From the NCBI RefSeq assembly GCF_011759585.1, contig NZ_JAAOYV010000001.1, forward strand, positions 434,001 to 498,000: DNA of 64,000 bases, in the 5' to 3' direction. The DNA is from Frigoribacterium endophyticum. Its GTDB lineage: Bacteria; Actinomycetota; Actinomycetes; Actinomycetales; Microbacteriaceae. Position 1 is the first letter of the stretch. Each line of letters opens with the position of its first letter. Below the pieces are notes generated by a model. The model saw only the letters and a list, made by a program, of their open reading frames with translations. It had not been told where the DNA came from and did not search any database. Shown here piece after piece: positions 53,980 through 63,632 of the stretch. The position numbers were made by a program, and so were the translations under genes.

Positions 53980-55637
53980 GCGACGCGCTGCCCGCCCGGG
54001 TCGGCGGGCGGCTACGGGGGGCCCTCGGCCGGGTCCCCGCCCCCGGGGCCCCGCTGACGCTCCGCAACCGGCTGATCCTGAGCATCGTCGCGCTCGTCGT
54101 GCTGCTCACGGTCGTGATCGGCGCGGTGAGCGTGGTGGCGCTGCGCGGGTCGCTGATGAACCAGCTCGACGCCGACCTGTCCCAGGCCGTGCAGCGCGCG
54201 GTCGCCGGGTCGGGCCCGGGCACGGGCGGCCGGCCGACGGTCTCGCCCGACTACGAGGACCTCAGCGGGCCCCGTCAGGCTCCCGGCACCTTCACCGCCC
54301 TCCTCCAGGGCGACAGCGTCGTGCAGGTGCACATCGACGACGACGGCCAGGTCACGACGCAGACGAGCACCTCCGACGACACGGCGGTGCAGCGGGTGGC
54401 GCAGTCGGCCGTGCCGGTCACCGCCGACCTCGGCGGCGACCTCGGCAGCTACCGCCTGCAGGCCGTGCCCGTGCAGATCCGGACGAGCTCCGCCTCCGTC
54501 AGCACGGTCGTCGCGGCGACGCTGGTGGTGGGCCTGCCGACCGACACCGTGTCGCGCACGGTCACCAGCCTCGTCACGATCATCGCCCTGGTCACGCTCG
54601 TCGGGCTCGCCCTCGCGGTCGTCATCGCCTACGGCGTCGTCCGGTACGCCCTCCGCCCGCTCGAGCGGATGACCGACACGGCCCTCCGCGTCGCGGAGCT
54701 GCCGCTCGACCGCGGCGAGGTCGCCCTCGCCGAGCGCGTCGCCGAGCCCGACGCCGACGTCCGCACCGAGGTCGGCCGTGTCGGCGCGGCCTTCAACCGC
54801 ATGCTCGGCCACGTGGCCGGAGCGCTGGAGTCGCGTCAGCAGAGCGAGAACAAGGTGCGGCAGTTCGTCGCCGACGCCTCGCACGAGCTCCGCACCCCGC
54901 TCGCGTCGGTGCGCGGCTACGCCGAGCTCACCCGGCGCATGGGCACCGACCTGCCGCCGGACGTCGTCTACGCGATGGGCCGGATCGAGTCGGAGGCCGT
55001 CCGCATGACCTCGCTCGTCGAGGACCTCCTCCTGCTGGCACGCCTCGACGAGGGCCGCGACCTGGTGGTCGGCGACGTCGACCTGACCCGCGTCGTGCTC
55101 GACGCCGTCAACGACGCCCACGTCGCCAGCGACTCGCACCCCGTCGACCTCGACCTGCCCGACCGGCCGGTCGTCGTGCCGGGCGACGCCATGCGCCTCC
55201 ACCAGATCGTCGCCAACCTGCTGACCAACGCCCGCACCCACACCCCCGACGGCACGAGGGTGCACGTCGCGCTCGGCGTCGACCCGTCGGGCCGTCAGGC
55301 GCTCGTCACGGTGGCCGACGAAGGCCCCGGCATCGAGCCGAGCGTGCTGCCGGTGCTCTTCGAGCGGTTCGCGCGCGCCGACAGCTCGCGGTCGCGCACG
55401 GCCGGGTCGACCGGCCTCGGCCTCGCCATCGTCGAGGCGGTCGTGCACGCCCACGGCGGGCACGTCTCGGTCGAGAGCAGCCCCGCGGGCGCCGTCTTCA
55501 CGGTGCGCCTGCCGCTCGAGGGGCCGACGGAGCCCGGCGCGGCGGCGACGACGTCGCGGGCGGCGGGGCCGGCGAGCGGCGCCGGGCCGGCGCAGGGCCC
55601 CGGGCAGGGCGAGGAGGCCCGACTTGCGCGAGCGTGA
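53976..55637 (+). CDS. sensor histidine kinase
   Basis: A 553-residue membrane kinase. Two membrane helices (about residues 32-55 and 190-220) frame an extracytoplasmic sensor region. After a HAMP domain, the phospho-accepting His is in [12 protein letters not shown] near residue 305, the N box is [13 protein letters not shown] near 413 and the G boxes are DEGPGIE and [10 protein letters not shown]. It resembles the MprB/TcrY type. GTG 53976 overlaps the regulator gene. The end of the gene holds the likely rplJ promoter. Confidence 0.94.
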   Translation: MSDALPARVGGRLRGALGRVPAPGAPLTLRNRLILSIVALVVLLTVVIGAVSVVALRGSLMNQLDADLSQAVQRAVAGSGPGTGGRPTVSPDYEDLSGPRQAPGTFTALLQGDSVVQVHIDDDGQVTTQTSTSDDTAVQRVAQSAVPVTADLGGDLGSYRLQAVPVQIRTSSASVSTVVAATLVVGLPTDTVSRTVTSLVTIIALVTLVGLALAVVIAYGVVRYALRPLERMTDTALRVAELPLDRGEVALAERVAEPDADVRTEVGRVGAAFNRMLGHVAGALESRQQSENKVRQFVADASHELRTPLASVRGYAELTRRMGTDLPPDVVYAMGRIESEAVRMTSLVEDLLLLARLDEGRDLVVGDVDLTRVVLDAVNDAHVASDSHPVDLDLPDRPVVVPGDAMRLHQIVANLLTNARTHTPDGTRVHVALGVDPSGRQALVTVADEGPGIEPSVLPVLFERFARADSSRSRTAGSTGLGLAIVEAVVHAHGGHVSVESSPAGAVFTVRLPLEGPTEPGAAATTSRAAGPASGAGPAQGPGQGEEARLARA

Positions 55638-55653
55638 GTCGTACGTCTACTCT
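55624..55653 (+). promoter_or_regulatory. promoter of rplJ-rplL
   Basis: TTGCGC (55624-55629) and TACTCT (55648-55653) are 18 bases apart. The box overlaps the last codons of the histidine kinase gene and lies about 240 bp before rplJ. Confidence 0.6.
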
Positions 55654-55659
55654 GTACCC

Positions 55660-55813
55660 AGCCCAAGACCGCCGGTTGTCATCGCCTGCGCTCAGCTTCG
55701 CTGAGGCAGACGGAGACCGAAGGTTCTCGAGAGAGAGCGACCAGCGCAGGTGTGTGAAGTCGTTCCTCTTCTCGAAGAGACTCAGCTCCGTGCGCCCGCG
55801 CCGGAGCTTTTTT
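55660..55813 (+). ncRNA. ribosomal protein L10 leader with attenuator
   Basis: The 240-bp leader of rplJ carries a GCGCAGGTGTGTGAAGTCG segment (55744-55762) typical of L10 leaders, where L10(L12) binds its own mRNA. It ends in an intrinsic terminator, AGCTCCG/CGGAGCT (55784-55790 and 55802-55808), followed by six T. This T-run is rare in so GC-rich a genome and points to controlled attenuation. The exact limits of the structured RNA are approximate. Confidence 0.75.
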
Positions 55814-55891
55814 CTTTGCCCCGGCACCGATCTCGGTGTCGTGGGCCTCGAGGTCCCGGGGGCTGCCGGCACACCCACGTTTAGGAGAGCC

Positions 55892-56407
55892 ATGGCGAAC
55901 AAGGAAGCATCGGTCGCCGAGCTCACGGAGAACTTCCGTGACTCGACCGCCGTCCTGCTCACCGAGTACCGCGGTCTCACTGTTGCTGAGCTCAAGGAGC
56001 TCCGCAAGTCCATCAGTGCAGACGCGACGTACGCCGTGGTGAAGAACACGCTCAGCAAGATCGCGGCCAACAACGCCGGAATCAGCTCGTTCGACGACGA
56101 ACTCGTCGGGCCTTCTGCGATCGCCTTCGTGCACGGTGACCCTGTCACCGTCGCCAAGAGCCTGCGTGACTTCGCCAAGGCACACCCCGCTCTGATCGTG
56201 AAGAACGGTTACTTCGACGGTAACCCTCTCTCGGCAGACGAGGTCAACAAGCTCGCCGATCTCGAGTCGCGGGAGGTGCTGCTGGGCAAGCTGGCCGGCG
56301 CCTTCAAGGCTTCGCTCTTCGGTGCTGCTTACCTGTTCCAGGCTCCGCTCTCGCAGGCCGTCCGCACGGTCGAGGCGCTGCGCGCGAAGCAGGACGCCGA
56401 CAGCTAA
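55892..56407 (+). CDS. rplJ: 50S ribosomal protein L10
   Basis: A 171-residue stalk-base protein with the opening [20 protein letters not shown], the central [12 protein letters not shown] and the C-terminal helix that binds L7/L12 dimers. TTAGGAG ahead of ATG 55892 is the strongest ribosome-binding site in the window. Together with rplL it forms a two-gene operon under the leader attenuator. Confidence 0.98.
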   Translation: MANKEASVAELTENFRDSTAVLLTEYRGLTVAELKELRKSISADATYAVVKNTLSKIAANNAGISSFDDELVGPSAIAFVHGDPVTVAKSLRDFAKAHPALIVKNGYFDGNPLSADEVNKLADLESREVLLGKLAGAFKASLFGAAYLFQAPLSQAVRTVEALRAKQDADS

Positions 56408-56458
56408 CAGCTGTCGTCGCAACCACCACCACTTCAAGAACACAACAAGGAGAACACC

Positions 56459-56842
56459 ATGGCGAAGCTCACGCAGGACGAACTGATCGAGGCCTTCAAG
56501 GAGCTCACGCTCATCGAGCTCAGCGAGTTCGTGAAGAAGTTCGAAGAGGTCTTCGAGGTCACCGCTGCGGCCCCCGTCGCCGCCGCCGGTGCCGCCGGCC
56601 CCGCCGCCGCTGCCGAAGAGGTCGAGGAGAAGGACTCCTTCGACGTCGTCCTCGACTCGGTCGGCGACAAGAAGATCCAGGTCATCAAGGAGGTCCGCGC
56701 GCTCACGAGCCTCGGCCTCGGCGAGGCCAAGGCCGTCGTCGACGGTGCGCCCAGCACCGTCCTCGAGGGCGCCAACAAGGAGACCGCCGAGAAGGCCAAG
56801 GCTCAGCTCGAGGCTGCCGGCGCCACCGTCACCCTCAAGTAG
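56459..56842 (+). CDS. rplL: 50S ribosomal protein L7/L12
   Basis: A 127-residue stalk protein with the N-terminal dimer domain ([20 protein letters not shown]), an Ala-rich hinge at residues 38-58 and the C-terminal factor-binding domain ([20 protein letters not shown]). AAGGAGA precedes ATG 56459. A strong terminator follows at once, so rpoB is not in this operon. Confidence 0.98.
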   Translation: MAKLTQDELIEAFKELTLIELSEFVKKFEEVFEVTAAAPVAAAGAAGPAAAAEEVEEKDSFDVVLDSVGDKKIQVIKEVRALTSLGLGEAKAVVDGAPSTVLEGANKETAEKAKAQLEAAGATVTLK

Positions 56843-56882
56843 TCGGCGGGGCCAACGGCCCCACCGCTCCTGCAGCACAGCA

Positions 56883-56912
56883 GAAGGCGCCGCCCCTCGG
56901 GGCGGCGCCTTC
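56883..56912 (+). terminator. rplJ-rplL terminator
   Basis: GAAGGCGCCGCCCC and its exact complement form a stem of up to 14 bp with a tight TC/CCTCGG loop, 41 bp after rplL. Confidence 0.88.
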
Positions 56913-56976
56913 CGCCGTTGCCGGGGGCACTGCGGCGGCACCCGGGGCCGCCTCGAGAGCCGAGCAGCCGGGAGGA

Positions 56977-58428
56977 CTAGGAGGCGCGGCCCACGACGGA
57001 GTGCCGACGCCCGTACCCGAGGTACACCGCGGTGCCCACGACCATCCAGAGCGGGGAGGCCACCCAGGTGATCCAGCCGAGCGTCACCATGAGCAGCACG
57101 CACGCGGCGAACCCGAGCACCGGCACGACCGGGTAGAGCGGCACGCGGAACGTGCGGTCGAGCTCGGGCCGGTTGCGCCGCAGCCAGATGACCGACACAT
57201 TGACCAGCGCGAACGCGAAGAGCGTGCCGATGCTCGTGGCGTCGGCCAGCGCGCCGAGCGGCACGAGGGCCGCGGTGAGGGCGACCGCCCCGCCGACGAT
57301 CAGCGTGCCCGCCACGGGCGTGCGCGTGCGCGGCGAGACGCGGCCCAGCACGCGCGGCACGAGTCCGTCACGGGCCATGGCCACGAAGATGCGGGTCTGG
57401 CCGTAGAGCACCGTCAGCACGACGCTGGCGATGGCGGCCACGGCCGTCACGGCGAACAGGAAGGCCACCCACGGCTGGCCCGTGATGTCGGCCACGATCG
57501 TCACGAGGGTCGCCTCGCCGTCGGTGAACTCCGTCCACGGCCGTGCGCCGATCGCCGCGACCGCCACGAGCACGTAGAGCACGGTGATGATCACGATCGA
57601 GGCGATGATGGCCCGGGGCAGGTCGCGCCGGGCGTCGCGGGCCTCCTCGCCGGCCGTCGAGGCCGCGTCGAAGCCGATGTAGGAGAAGAACAGGCGGGAG
57701 GCGGCGGCCGAGACCCCCGCCGCGCCCATCGGGGCGAGGGGCTCGAAGTTGCCCGAGCGGAACGCCGAGAAGGCCACGACGACGAAGAAGACCAGCAGCC
57801 CGACCTTGACGACGACGAGGACGGTGTTGACCCAGGCCCCCTCGCGGGCGCCGGGCAGCAGCACGACGGTGGCGAGCAGCACGAGCACGGCCGCGGGCAG
57901 GTTGAGCAGGCCGCCGGCCCCGGGCGGGTCGGCCAGGGCGGACGGCAGGGCGAGGCCGACCACGTCGAGCGCCTCGTTCACGTACTGGCCGGCCCCGACG
58001 GCCACCGCGGCCACCGACACGGCGTACTCGAGCACGAGGCACCAGCCGCAGACCCAGGCCAGGCCCTCGCCGAGCGTCGCGTAGGCGTAGCTGTAGCTCG
58101 ACCCGGAGACGGGCACGCTGCCGGCCATCTCGGCGTACGAGAGGGCGGAGAGCAGCGCCGCGACGCCGGCGAGCACGAAGGCCATCCAGACGGCGGGGCC
58201 GGCCAGGGGCACGGCGGTGCCGAGCACGACGAGGATGCCCGTGCCGAGCGTCGCGCCGATGCTGATCGCGGTCAGGTGCCAGACGCCGAGGGTGCGTCGG
58301 AGCGCCGGCTGGCCCGAGGCCCCCTGGTCGTCGGCGAACGATTCCAGGGGCTTCCGGCGGCGCAGCTGGACGCCCAGCGAGGGGCGGACGGAGGGCGCGG
58401 GGGAGGAGGGGGCGACGTCGTCAGGCAC
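56977..58428 (-). CDS. APC family amino acid permease
   Basis: A 483-residue amino-acid transporter with about 12 membrane helices. The start of the first helix (ISIGATLGTGILVVLG) carries the substrate-binding unwound Gly stretch, and GSSYSYAYATLGE is the next family landmark. It resembles cationic amino acid transporters (YfnA/CAT type). GTG 58428 has TAACCT on the minus strand 6 bases upstream. It is convergent to rplL, and one copy of the dispersed decamer overlaps its last codons. Confidence 0.92.
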   Translation of the reverse strand: MPDDVAPSSPAPSVRPSLGVQLRRRKPLESFADDQGASGQPALRRTLGVWHLTAISIGATLGTGILVVLGTAVPLAGPAVWMAFVLAGVAALLSALSYAEMAGSVPVSGSSYSYAYATLGEGLAWVCGWCLVLEYAVSVAAVAVGAGQYVNEALDVVGLALPSALADPPGAGGLLNLPAAVLVLLATVVLLPGAREGAWVNTVLVVVKVGLLVFFVVVAFSAFRSGNFEPLAPMGAAGVSAAASRLFFSYIGFDAASTAGEEARDARRDLPRAIIASIVIITVLYVLVAVAAIGARPWTEFTDGEATLVTIVADITGQPWVAFLFAVTAVAAIASVVLTVLYGQTRIFVAMARDGLVPRVLGRVSPRTRTPVAGTLIVGGAVALTAALVPLGALADATSIGTLFAFALVNVSVIWLRRNRPELDRTFRVPLYPVVPVLGFAACVLLMVTLGWITWVASPLWMVVGTAVYLGYGRRHSVVGRAS

Positions 58429-58519
58429 CCGCGAGAGGTTACCGCACGGCCGGCCCGCGACTCCCGCGCCCGGTCACGGCCCGGCCGGTCCCGCTCGGGC
58501 CGATCCGCGCCTCCCGCGG

Positions 58520-60118
58520 TCAGTCCGCCTCGACGTCCAGCCCGAGCTGTCGGACCCGCGCCATCGCCTCCCGGCGCGACGTGGCCTGCAGCTTGCGGTA
58601 GATGCTCCGCACGTGGCTCTTCACCGTGTTGACGGAGATGTAGAGCTGGTTGCCGATCTGGCCGAGGGTCTGGCCGGTGGCCAGGTGCCGGACGATCACG
58701 AGCTCGCGGTCGCTGAGCGGCTCGGCCAGCTCGTCGACTGCGTCGCCGGTGGCGCCGCGCAGGCGGTCGAGGGCCCCCTGGATGACGTCGGGCTGGTCGC
58801 GCTGCGCCGCCCGCGACGCGAGGTGGTCGAGCGTCTGCACGGGCAGGGTCGCGAACGGCCAGAGCGAGCCCATGCGCGCGACGGAGAGCAGGGCGCGGTC
58901 GAAGGCGATGTCGGCCCGGCCGCCGTCGCCGGTCAGCGCGTGCGCCGCCGCGGCGATGGCGTGCACGTGGCCCATCGTCCGCTCGGTGTGCAGGTCGCCG
59001 AGGGCGAGGCAGCCCTCGAGGGCGTCGAGCGCCGCCTCGGGCTCGCCCGCCTGGAGGTGCACGAGGGCCAGCACGCGGCTCGGGCAGAGCACGTGGCGGT
59101 CGCTCGGCGCGAGCGGCGCGGCGAGGCGACGGGCCTCCTGCGGCTGGCCGAGCGCGCGCATCGTCTCGGCGCGCAGGGCGGCCACGGACGACGGCACGAC
59201 GGGGTGGCCGGTGAAGCCCTGGGTCAGGCGGGTGATCCGCCCGAGGTGGTCGAGCAGCTCGATGTACCGCTGCTCGACGAGGCAGACGTGGGCCTCGGCG
59301 AGCCAGCCGAGCGCCTCCCAGTCGCTCCCGCGCGACGACTCGCGCACGGCGGCGACGATCTGCTCGACCTCCGCGAGCGGCCGGTCGCGCTCGAGGGCCA
59401 CGTGCAGCCGGGTGATCTGCGCGAGCGCGCCGAACGAGCTGACCAGGAGGTCGGTGCCGGCGGCGAGCTGCTCCGCGTGGGCGACGTGCTCGTCGGCCAC
59501 GGCGAAGTCGCCGAGCAGCATCGCGACGTAGGCGAGGGCCGAGAGGCACTCGACGCGCTCGGCGGTGCTGAGGTGCTCCTCGCCGAGGCCGGCGGCGAGG
59601 CCCAGGGCGAAGAGGGCCTGGTCGTACTCGCCGTAGTGGACGCGGATCAGCCCGAGCTGGAGGCTGAAGGAGGCGCTGAGGCCGATGCGGGCGCTGATCG
59701 CCTGCGCGAGGTCGGTCTCGATCATCGTGCGGGCGATCTCGAGGTGCTCGTGCGCGACCACGAAGTTGCCGAGGGTGCGCAGCGTGGCCGCGAGGTGGAC
59801 GTGGTAGCCGGCCCGGACGTCGAGGCCCAGGGTCGGGTCGGCGTCGATGGCCTTGGCCACGCCGCGGAACCACGGCAGCGCGGCGCTGGCCGAGCGCGAG
59901 CCGACGGAGCGGTGGCTGGCCGCGAGGGCGAGCAGGATGCGGGGCCGGGAGCGCCACTCCTCCTCGGGGAAGGAGCGCACGGCCTCGCGGAGGCGGGCGC
60001 CCTGCACGGGCGCGATGCGGCTCCAGCCGTCCTCGATGGCGTCGAGGGACGCCCGGTGGTCGGTGAGCTGCAGCTCAGCGCTCGGGGGTGCGACGGACGT
60101 GTCGTCAGGCGTGTTCAC
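58520..60118 (-). CDS. LuxR-type transcriptional regulator with TPR-like repeats
   Basis: A 532-residue regulator. The C-terminal LuxR helix-turn-helix is clear (LSDRELVIVRHLATGQTLGQ, then YISVNTVKSHVRSIYRKL). The rest is alpha-helical, with repeated Ala/Leu-rich helices like the tetratricopeptide part of MalT-type proteins, but without their N-terminal ATPase. GTG 60118 with AGAGGTAGG 5 bases upstream is chosen; the open frame reaches GTG 60175. It is divergent from an ABC exporter gene 228 bp away, a possible target. Confidence 0.87.
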   Translation of the reverse strand: MNTPDDTSVAPPSAELQLTDHRASLDAIEDGWSRIAPVQGARLREAVRSFPEEEWRSRPRILLALAASHRSVGSRSASAALPWFRGVAKAIDADPTLGLDVRAGYHVHLAATLRTLGNFVVAHEHLEIARTMIETDLAQAISARIGLSASFSLQLGLIRVHYGEYDQALFALGLAAGLGEEHLSTAERVECLSALAYVAMLLGDFAVADEHVAHAEQLAAGTDLLVSSFGALAQITRLHVALERDRPLAEVEQIVAAVRESSRGSDWEALGWLAEAHVCLVEQRYIELLDHLGRITRLTQGFTGHPVVPSSVAALRAETMRALGQPQEARRLAAPLAPSDRHVLCPSRVLALVHLQAGEPEAALDALEGCLALGDLHTERTMGHVHAIAAAAHALTGDGGRADIAFDRALLSVARMGSLWPFATLPVQTLDHLASRAAQRDQPDVIQGALDRLRGATGDAVDELAEPLSDRELVIVRHLATGQTLGQIGNQLYISVNTVKSHVRSIYRKLQATSRREAMARVRQLGLDVEAD

Positions 60119-60346
60119 GGGTCCTACCTCTGCCACATCGGGTAGTTCTCCGTCGGGTACGGAGAATGCGGCCACGGGGTGCGGTGAACCACCCCGGCGT
60201 CCATCCTAAACTGAGTGTTCTTCCTGGTCACTGCGAAAACGTCGGCCGACCCGAACTGGGGTGGGCAGAAAGGTCGTTCGTCGGCGTGGCGGGCCCTCAG
60301 GAGGCGGTGGTCCGGCGGTGTCGTCGGCACGGCGTACCGTGACGAC

Positions 60347-62236
60347 ATGAGCAGGACGAACTCGGTCGCCGCGGGCGGGGTCCGCGGCGGCGGCCGCATC
60401 TCGAGCGGCGACGCGCAGGCGCAGAAGGCCGCCAACGCCGCCGCGCCGCGCATCCCCGATCTCTTCCGCCGCATCCGGGGCCTCTTCGACCCGTACCGCC
60501 GGGCCCTCGTCGTCACGGTCGTGCTCGTGCTGATCGGGGCCGCGATCAGCGTGCTGCCCCCGCTCCTGACCAAGCAGGCGTTCGACCTCGGGCTCTTCCC
60601 CGCGGGCGGCCCCGACGTGCCCGTGCTGCTCGAGCTCGTGGGCGCCATGGTGCTGCTCTGGGTGCTGAGCGCGGGCATCGGCGTCTGGCAGACCTGGCTC
60701 ACGGCGACGGTCGGCAACCAGGTGATGGGCGCGCTCCGCATCCGGCTCTTCGGCCACCTGCAGCGGATGGAGCTGGCGTTCTTCACGCGCACGAAGACGG
60801 GCGTCATCCAGTCCCGGCTGCAGAACGACGTCGGCGGCGTGGCCAACGTCCTCAGCAACACGATCTCGAGCGTGCTCGGCAACACCGTCACGGTGATCGC
60901 GGCGTTCGTCTCGATGCTCGTGCTGAGCTGGCAGATGACGGTCGTGACGGTCATCCTCCTGCCGCTCCTCGTCGTGGCCCAGCGTCGGGTGGGGCAGGTG
61001 CGGGCACGCATCGCCACCAAGACGCAGGAGTCCCTCTCCGACATGACCGCCATCACGCAGGAGGCGCTCAGCGTCAGCGGCATCCTGCTGGCGAAGAGCT
61101 TCAACCAGCAGCAGGCCGAGGTCGAGCGCTACTCGGCCGAGAACCGCACCCAGATCGGCCTGCAGGTGCGTCAGCAGATGAGCGGCCAGTGGTTCTTCGC
61201 CGTGGTCCAGATCTTCCTGTCGGTGATCCCCGCGCTGATCTACCTGGTGGCCGCCTGGCTCATCCTCCGCGACGTGCCCGTGACCGCCGGCACGATCGTC
61301 GCCTTCACCACCGTCCAGGCGCGCCTCACCTTCCCGCTGATGGGGCTGCTCCGCGTGGCCCTCGACCTCCAGACCTCGGGGGCGCTCTTCGCCCGCATCT
61401 TCGAGTACCTCGACCTGCAGCCGGCCATCACCGAGACGGGCACGCCGCGCCGCGTCGACCGCTCGGCCCTCGGTCGCGTCGAGTTCGACGACGTCGTGTT
61501 CAGCTACCCCGACGCCGAGCCGGGCCAGAAGACCCTCCGCGGGGTGAGCTTCGACATCGAGCCGGGGCAGTTCGCGGCCTTCGTCGGGCCGAGCGGGGCG
61601 GGCAAGACGACGGTCTCGTACCTCATCCCGCGGTTCTACGAGGCGTCGTCGGGGGCGGTGCGGTTCGCGGGCACCGACGTGCGCGAGCTCGACCAGGAGG
61701 ACCTCGTGGCGAACATCGGCATCGTCAGCCAGGAGACGTACCTCTTCCACGCGACGATCGGCGACAACCTGCGCTACGCCCGCCCCGACGCCACCGACGA
61801 GCAGCTCGTCGCGGCGGCTCGGCAGGCCAACATCCACGAGACCATCGTGTCGTTCCCGGAGGGCTACGACACGGTCGTGGGGGAGCGCGGCTACCGCCTC
61901 TCCGGCGGCGAGAAGCAGCGCATCGCCATCGCGCGGGTCCTGCTCAAGGACCCGGCCGTGCTCGTCCTCGACGAGGCGACGAGCGCGCTCGACACGGTGA
62001 GCGAGCGCGTGGTGCAGCAGGCGCTCGACGCCGCCGCCCGGGGCCGCACGACGATCGCCATCGCCCACCGGCTCTCCACCGTGCGCGCGGCGGACGTCAT
62101 CTTCGTCGTCGCGGCGGGCGAGGTCGTCGAGCGCGGCACGCACGACGAGCTCGTGCAGCGAGGCGGGGTGTACGCCGACCTCTACGGCCAGCAGGTCGCC
62201 TCGGTCGAGGCAGGTGCAGGGGCCGGGAAGGCCTAG
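60347..62236 (+). CDS. ABC exporter, fused permease and ATPase
   Basis: A 629-residue half-transporter. Six membrane helices span about residues 45-345, and the ATPase domain follows with Walker A GPSGAGKTT near residue 418, the signature LSGGEKQR near residue 523, Walker B LVLDEATSALD and the H-loop IAHRLS. It works as a homo- or heterodimer, and no partner gene is adjacent. The substrate is unknown. ATG 60347 has TACCGT (60335-60340) 6 bases upstream. It is convergent to the DUF305 gene with overlapping stop codons. Confidence 0.94.
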   Translation: MSRTNSVAAGGVRGGGRISSGDAQAQKAANAAAPRIPDLFRRIRGLFDPYRRALVVTVVLVLIGAAISVLPPLLTKQAFDLGLFPAGGPDVPVLLELVGAMVLLWVLSAGIGVWQTWLTATVGNQVMGALRIRLFGHLQRMELAFFTRTKTGVIQSRLQNDVGGVANVLSNTISSVLGNTVTVIAAFVSMLVLSWQMTVVTVILLPLLVVAQRRVGQVRARIATKTQESLSDMTAITQEALSVSGILLAKSFNQQQAEVERYSAENRTQIGLQVRQQMSGQWFFAVVQIFLSVIPALIYLVAAWLILRDVPVTAGTIVAFTTVQARLTFPLMGLLRVALDLQTSGALFARIFEYLDLQPAITETGTPRRVDRSALGRVEFDDVVFSYPDAEPGQKTLRGVSFDIEPGQFAAFVGPSGAGKTTVSYLIPRFYEASSGAVRFAGTDVRELDQEDLVANIGIVSQETYLFHATIGDNLRYARPDATDEQLVAAARQANIHETIVSFPEGYDTVVGERGYRLSGGEKQRIAIARVLLKDPAVLVLDEATSALDTVSERVVQQALDAAARGRTTIAIAHRLSTVRAADVIFVVAAGEVVERGTHDELVQRGGVYADLYGQQVASVEAGAGAGKA

Positions 62237-62973
62237 GCGCGCGCCTCGAGCATCTGCTCCATCGCGTCGATGTCGCTCTCCTGGGTCATGATCATGCCCC
62301 GGGCGAAGTCGCCGACCTGACGGTCGTCGCTCCGGGCCAGCACGGCCTCGGCCATCTCGATGCCGCCCCGGTGGTGGGCGATCATCAGGGTCAGGAAGAG
62401 GCGCTCGGCGTCGACGCCGTCGGCCGCGCGCAGCTCGGCCATCTGCTCGGGGGTCGCGAGGCCGGGCATCGGGTCGCCCGGGGTGTGCGACGGCGCCGAC
62501 GAGCCGTCGCCGGGCGCCGCGCCGGCCGTGTGGTCGTGGTCGCCGTAGCTGCCGTCGAGGGTGGGCCGGGTCATCCACGTCATCGTGGGCTCCGTCGGCG
62601 CCTGCGAGTCGCCCCAGAGCTCGAGCCACGCGTACATCTGACCGGCCTGCTGGGACTGAGCCGTCGCGATGTCGTACGCGATCGTCCTGACGTCGTCCGA
62701 GTCGCTCCGGTCACGGACGGCCATCGCCATCTCGACCGCCTGCTCGTGGTGCACCTGCATGTCGCGCGAGAAGCCCGCCTCCACGCTGCGCTCGCCGGGC
62801 ACGACCGGCGCCGGGGCGCTCAGGCGGCCGACGGCGACGCCGGCCACGAGCACGATCGCGAGGGCGAGCACCGCCGCGACCACGAGACGGAGCCGACGGG
62901 CCCCGGAGTCGCGGGGCGCGCCTCCCTGACCGGTCGCGTCGGAGCGCGTGGTGCCGTCGCCCGCGTCGGTCAC
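62233..62973 (-). CDS. DUF305 domain protein
   Basis: A 246-residue protein with one N-terminal membrane helix (about residues 23-45) and an exported DUF305 domain, a ferritin-like four-helix fold rich in His and Met: FSRDMQVHHEQAVEMAM near residue 65 and MIAHHRGGIEMAEAV near residue 200. Such proteins are often near copper-handling genes, and metal binding is likely but not shown. GTG 62973 overlaps the DUF3105 gene by 4 bp, so the two are made together. Confidence 0.9.
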   Translation of the reverse strand: MTDAGDGTTRSDATGQGGAPRDSGARRLRLVVAAVLALAIVLVAGVAVGRLSAPAPVVPGERSVEAGFSRDMQVHHEQAVEMAMAVRDRSDSDDVRTIAYDIATAQSQQAGQMYAWLELWGDSQAPTEPTMTWMTRPTLDGSYGDHDHTAGAAPGDGSSAPSHTPGDPMPGLATPEQMAELRAADGVDAERLFLTLMIAHHRGGIEMAEAVLARSDDRQVGDFARGMIMTQESDIDAMEQMLEARA

Positions 62974-63632
62974 GAGACCCGGCCGGGCCCGTCGACGCCT
63001 CCGCTGCACGCGGCGCCGGGCTCGGGGGCGGCGCTGGACTTCCAGTACTTGGTCACGAAGTCGGCGACGGCCGGGTCGGCCGGGTCGTCGAAGGCGAGCT
63101 GGGCGCCCCAGGCGCTCACGTACATCGGGCTGTCCATGCCCTCGTACGGCGAGACCACGGAGTACGTCGACGGCGCCAGGTCGGTGACCGCGGCGATCTG
63201 GTCGTCCGTCACCTGTGCCGGGTCGTAGGTGAACCAGATCGCGCCGTGCTCGAGGTCGTGCACCGCGTTCTCGTTCGGCACCTGCTCGGTGTAGACGCCG
63301 CAGTTCATCCAGACGCCCGCGTGGTCGCCGCCGGCCGGCGGGGTCATCTCGTAGTCGACGGAGCCCGTGACGTGGTTCGCCGTCAGGTCGTCCCAGGTCT
63401 GCACGCCGGCGACGGTGATGTCGTCCGGGTCTTGCCGGGGCTGGCCGCTCGTCACGACGAAGGTGACGAGCAGGGCGACGGCCGCGGCGCCCGCGACGGC
63501 CGCGATCGAGATGCCCACGACGCGGTTGCGCTTCTGGACGGCCTGCTGTCGCTTCAGCGCCGCGACCTTCTCCTGGCGGCGGGCGTCGCGCTGCTGCTTG
63601 ACGCTGGGCTTGTTCTTGTCGGTGCTGGCCAC
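62970..63632 (-). CDS. DUF3105 domain protein
   Basis: A 220-residue protein with a basic, Gln/Arg/Lys-rich cytoplasmic start (VASTDKNKPSVKQQRDARRQ), one membrane helix near residues 38-62 and an exported DUF3105 domain with CGVYTEQVPNENAVHDLEHG and AWGAQLAFDDP. The function is unknown; DUF3105 and DUF305 are often paired in actinobacteria. GTG 63632 has AGAGGA about 8 bases upstream. The frame stays open 44 codons further but with low-complexity sequence. Confidence 0.88.
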   Translation of the reverse strand: MASTDKNKPSVKQQRDARRQEKVAALKRQQAVQKRNRVVGISIAAVAGAAAVALLVTFVVTSGQPRQDPDDITVAGVQTWDDLTANHVTGSVDYEMTPPAGGDHAGVWMNCGVYTEQVPNENAVHDLEHGAIWFTYDPAQVTDDQIAAVTDLAPSTYSVVSPYEGMDSPMYVSAWGAQLAFDDPADPAVADFVTKYWKSSAAPEPGAACSGGVDGPGRVS

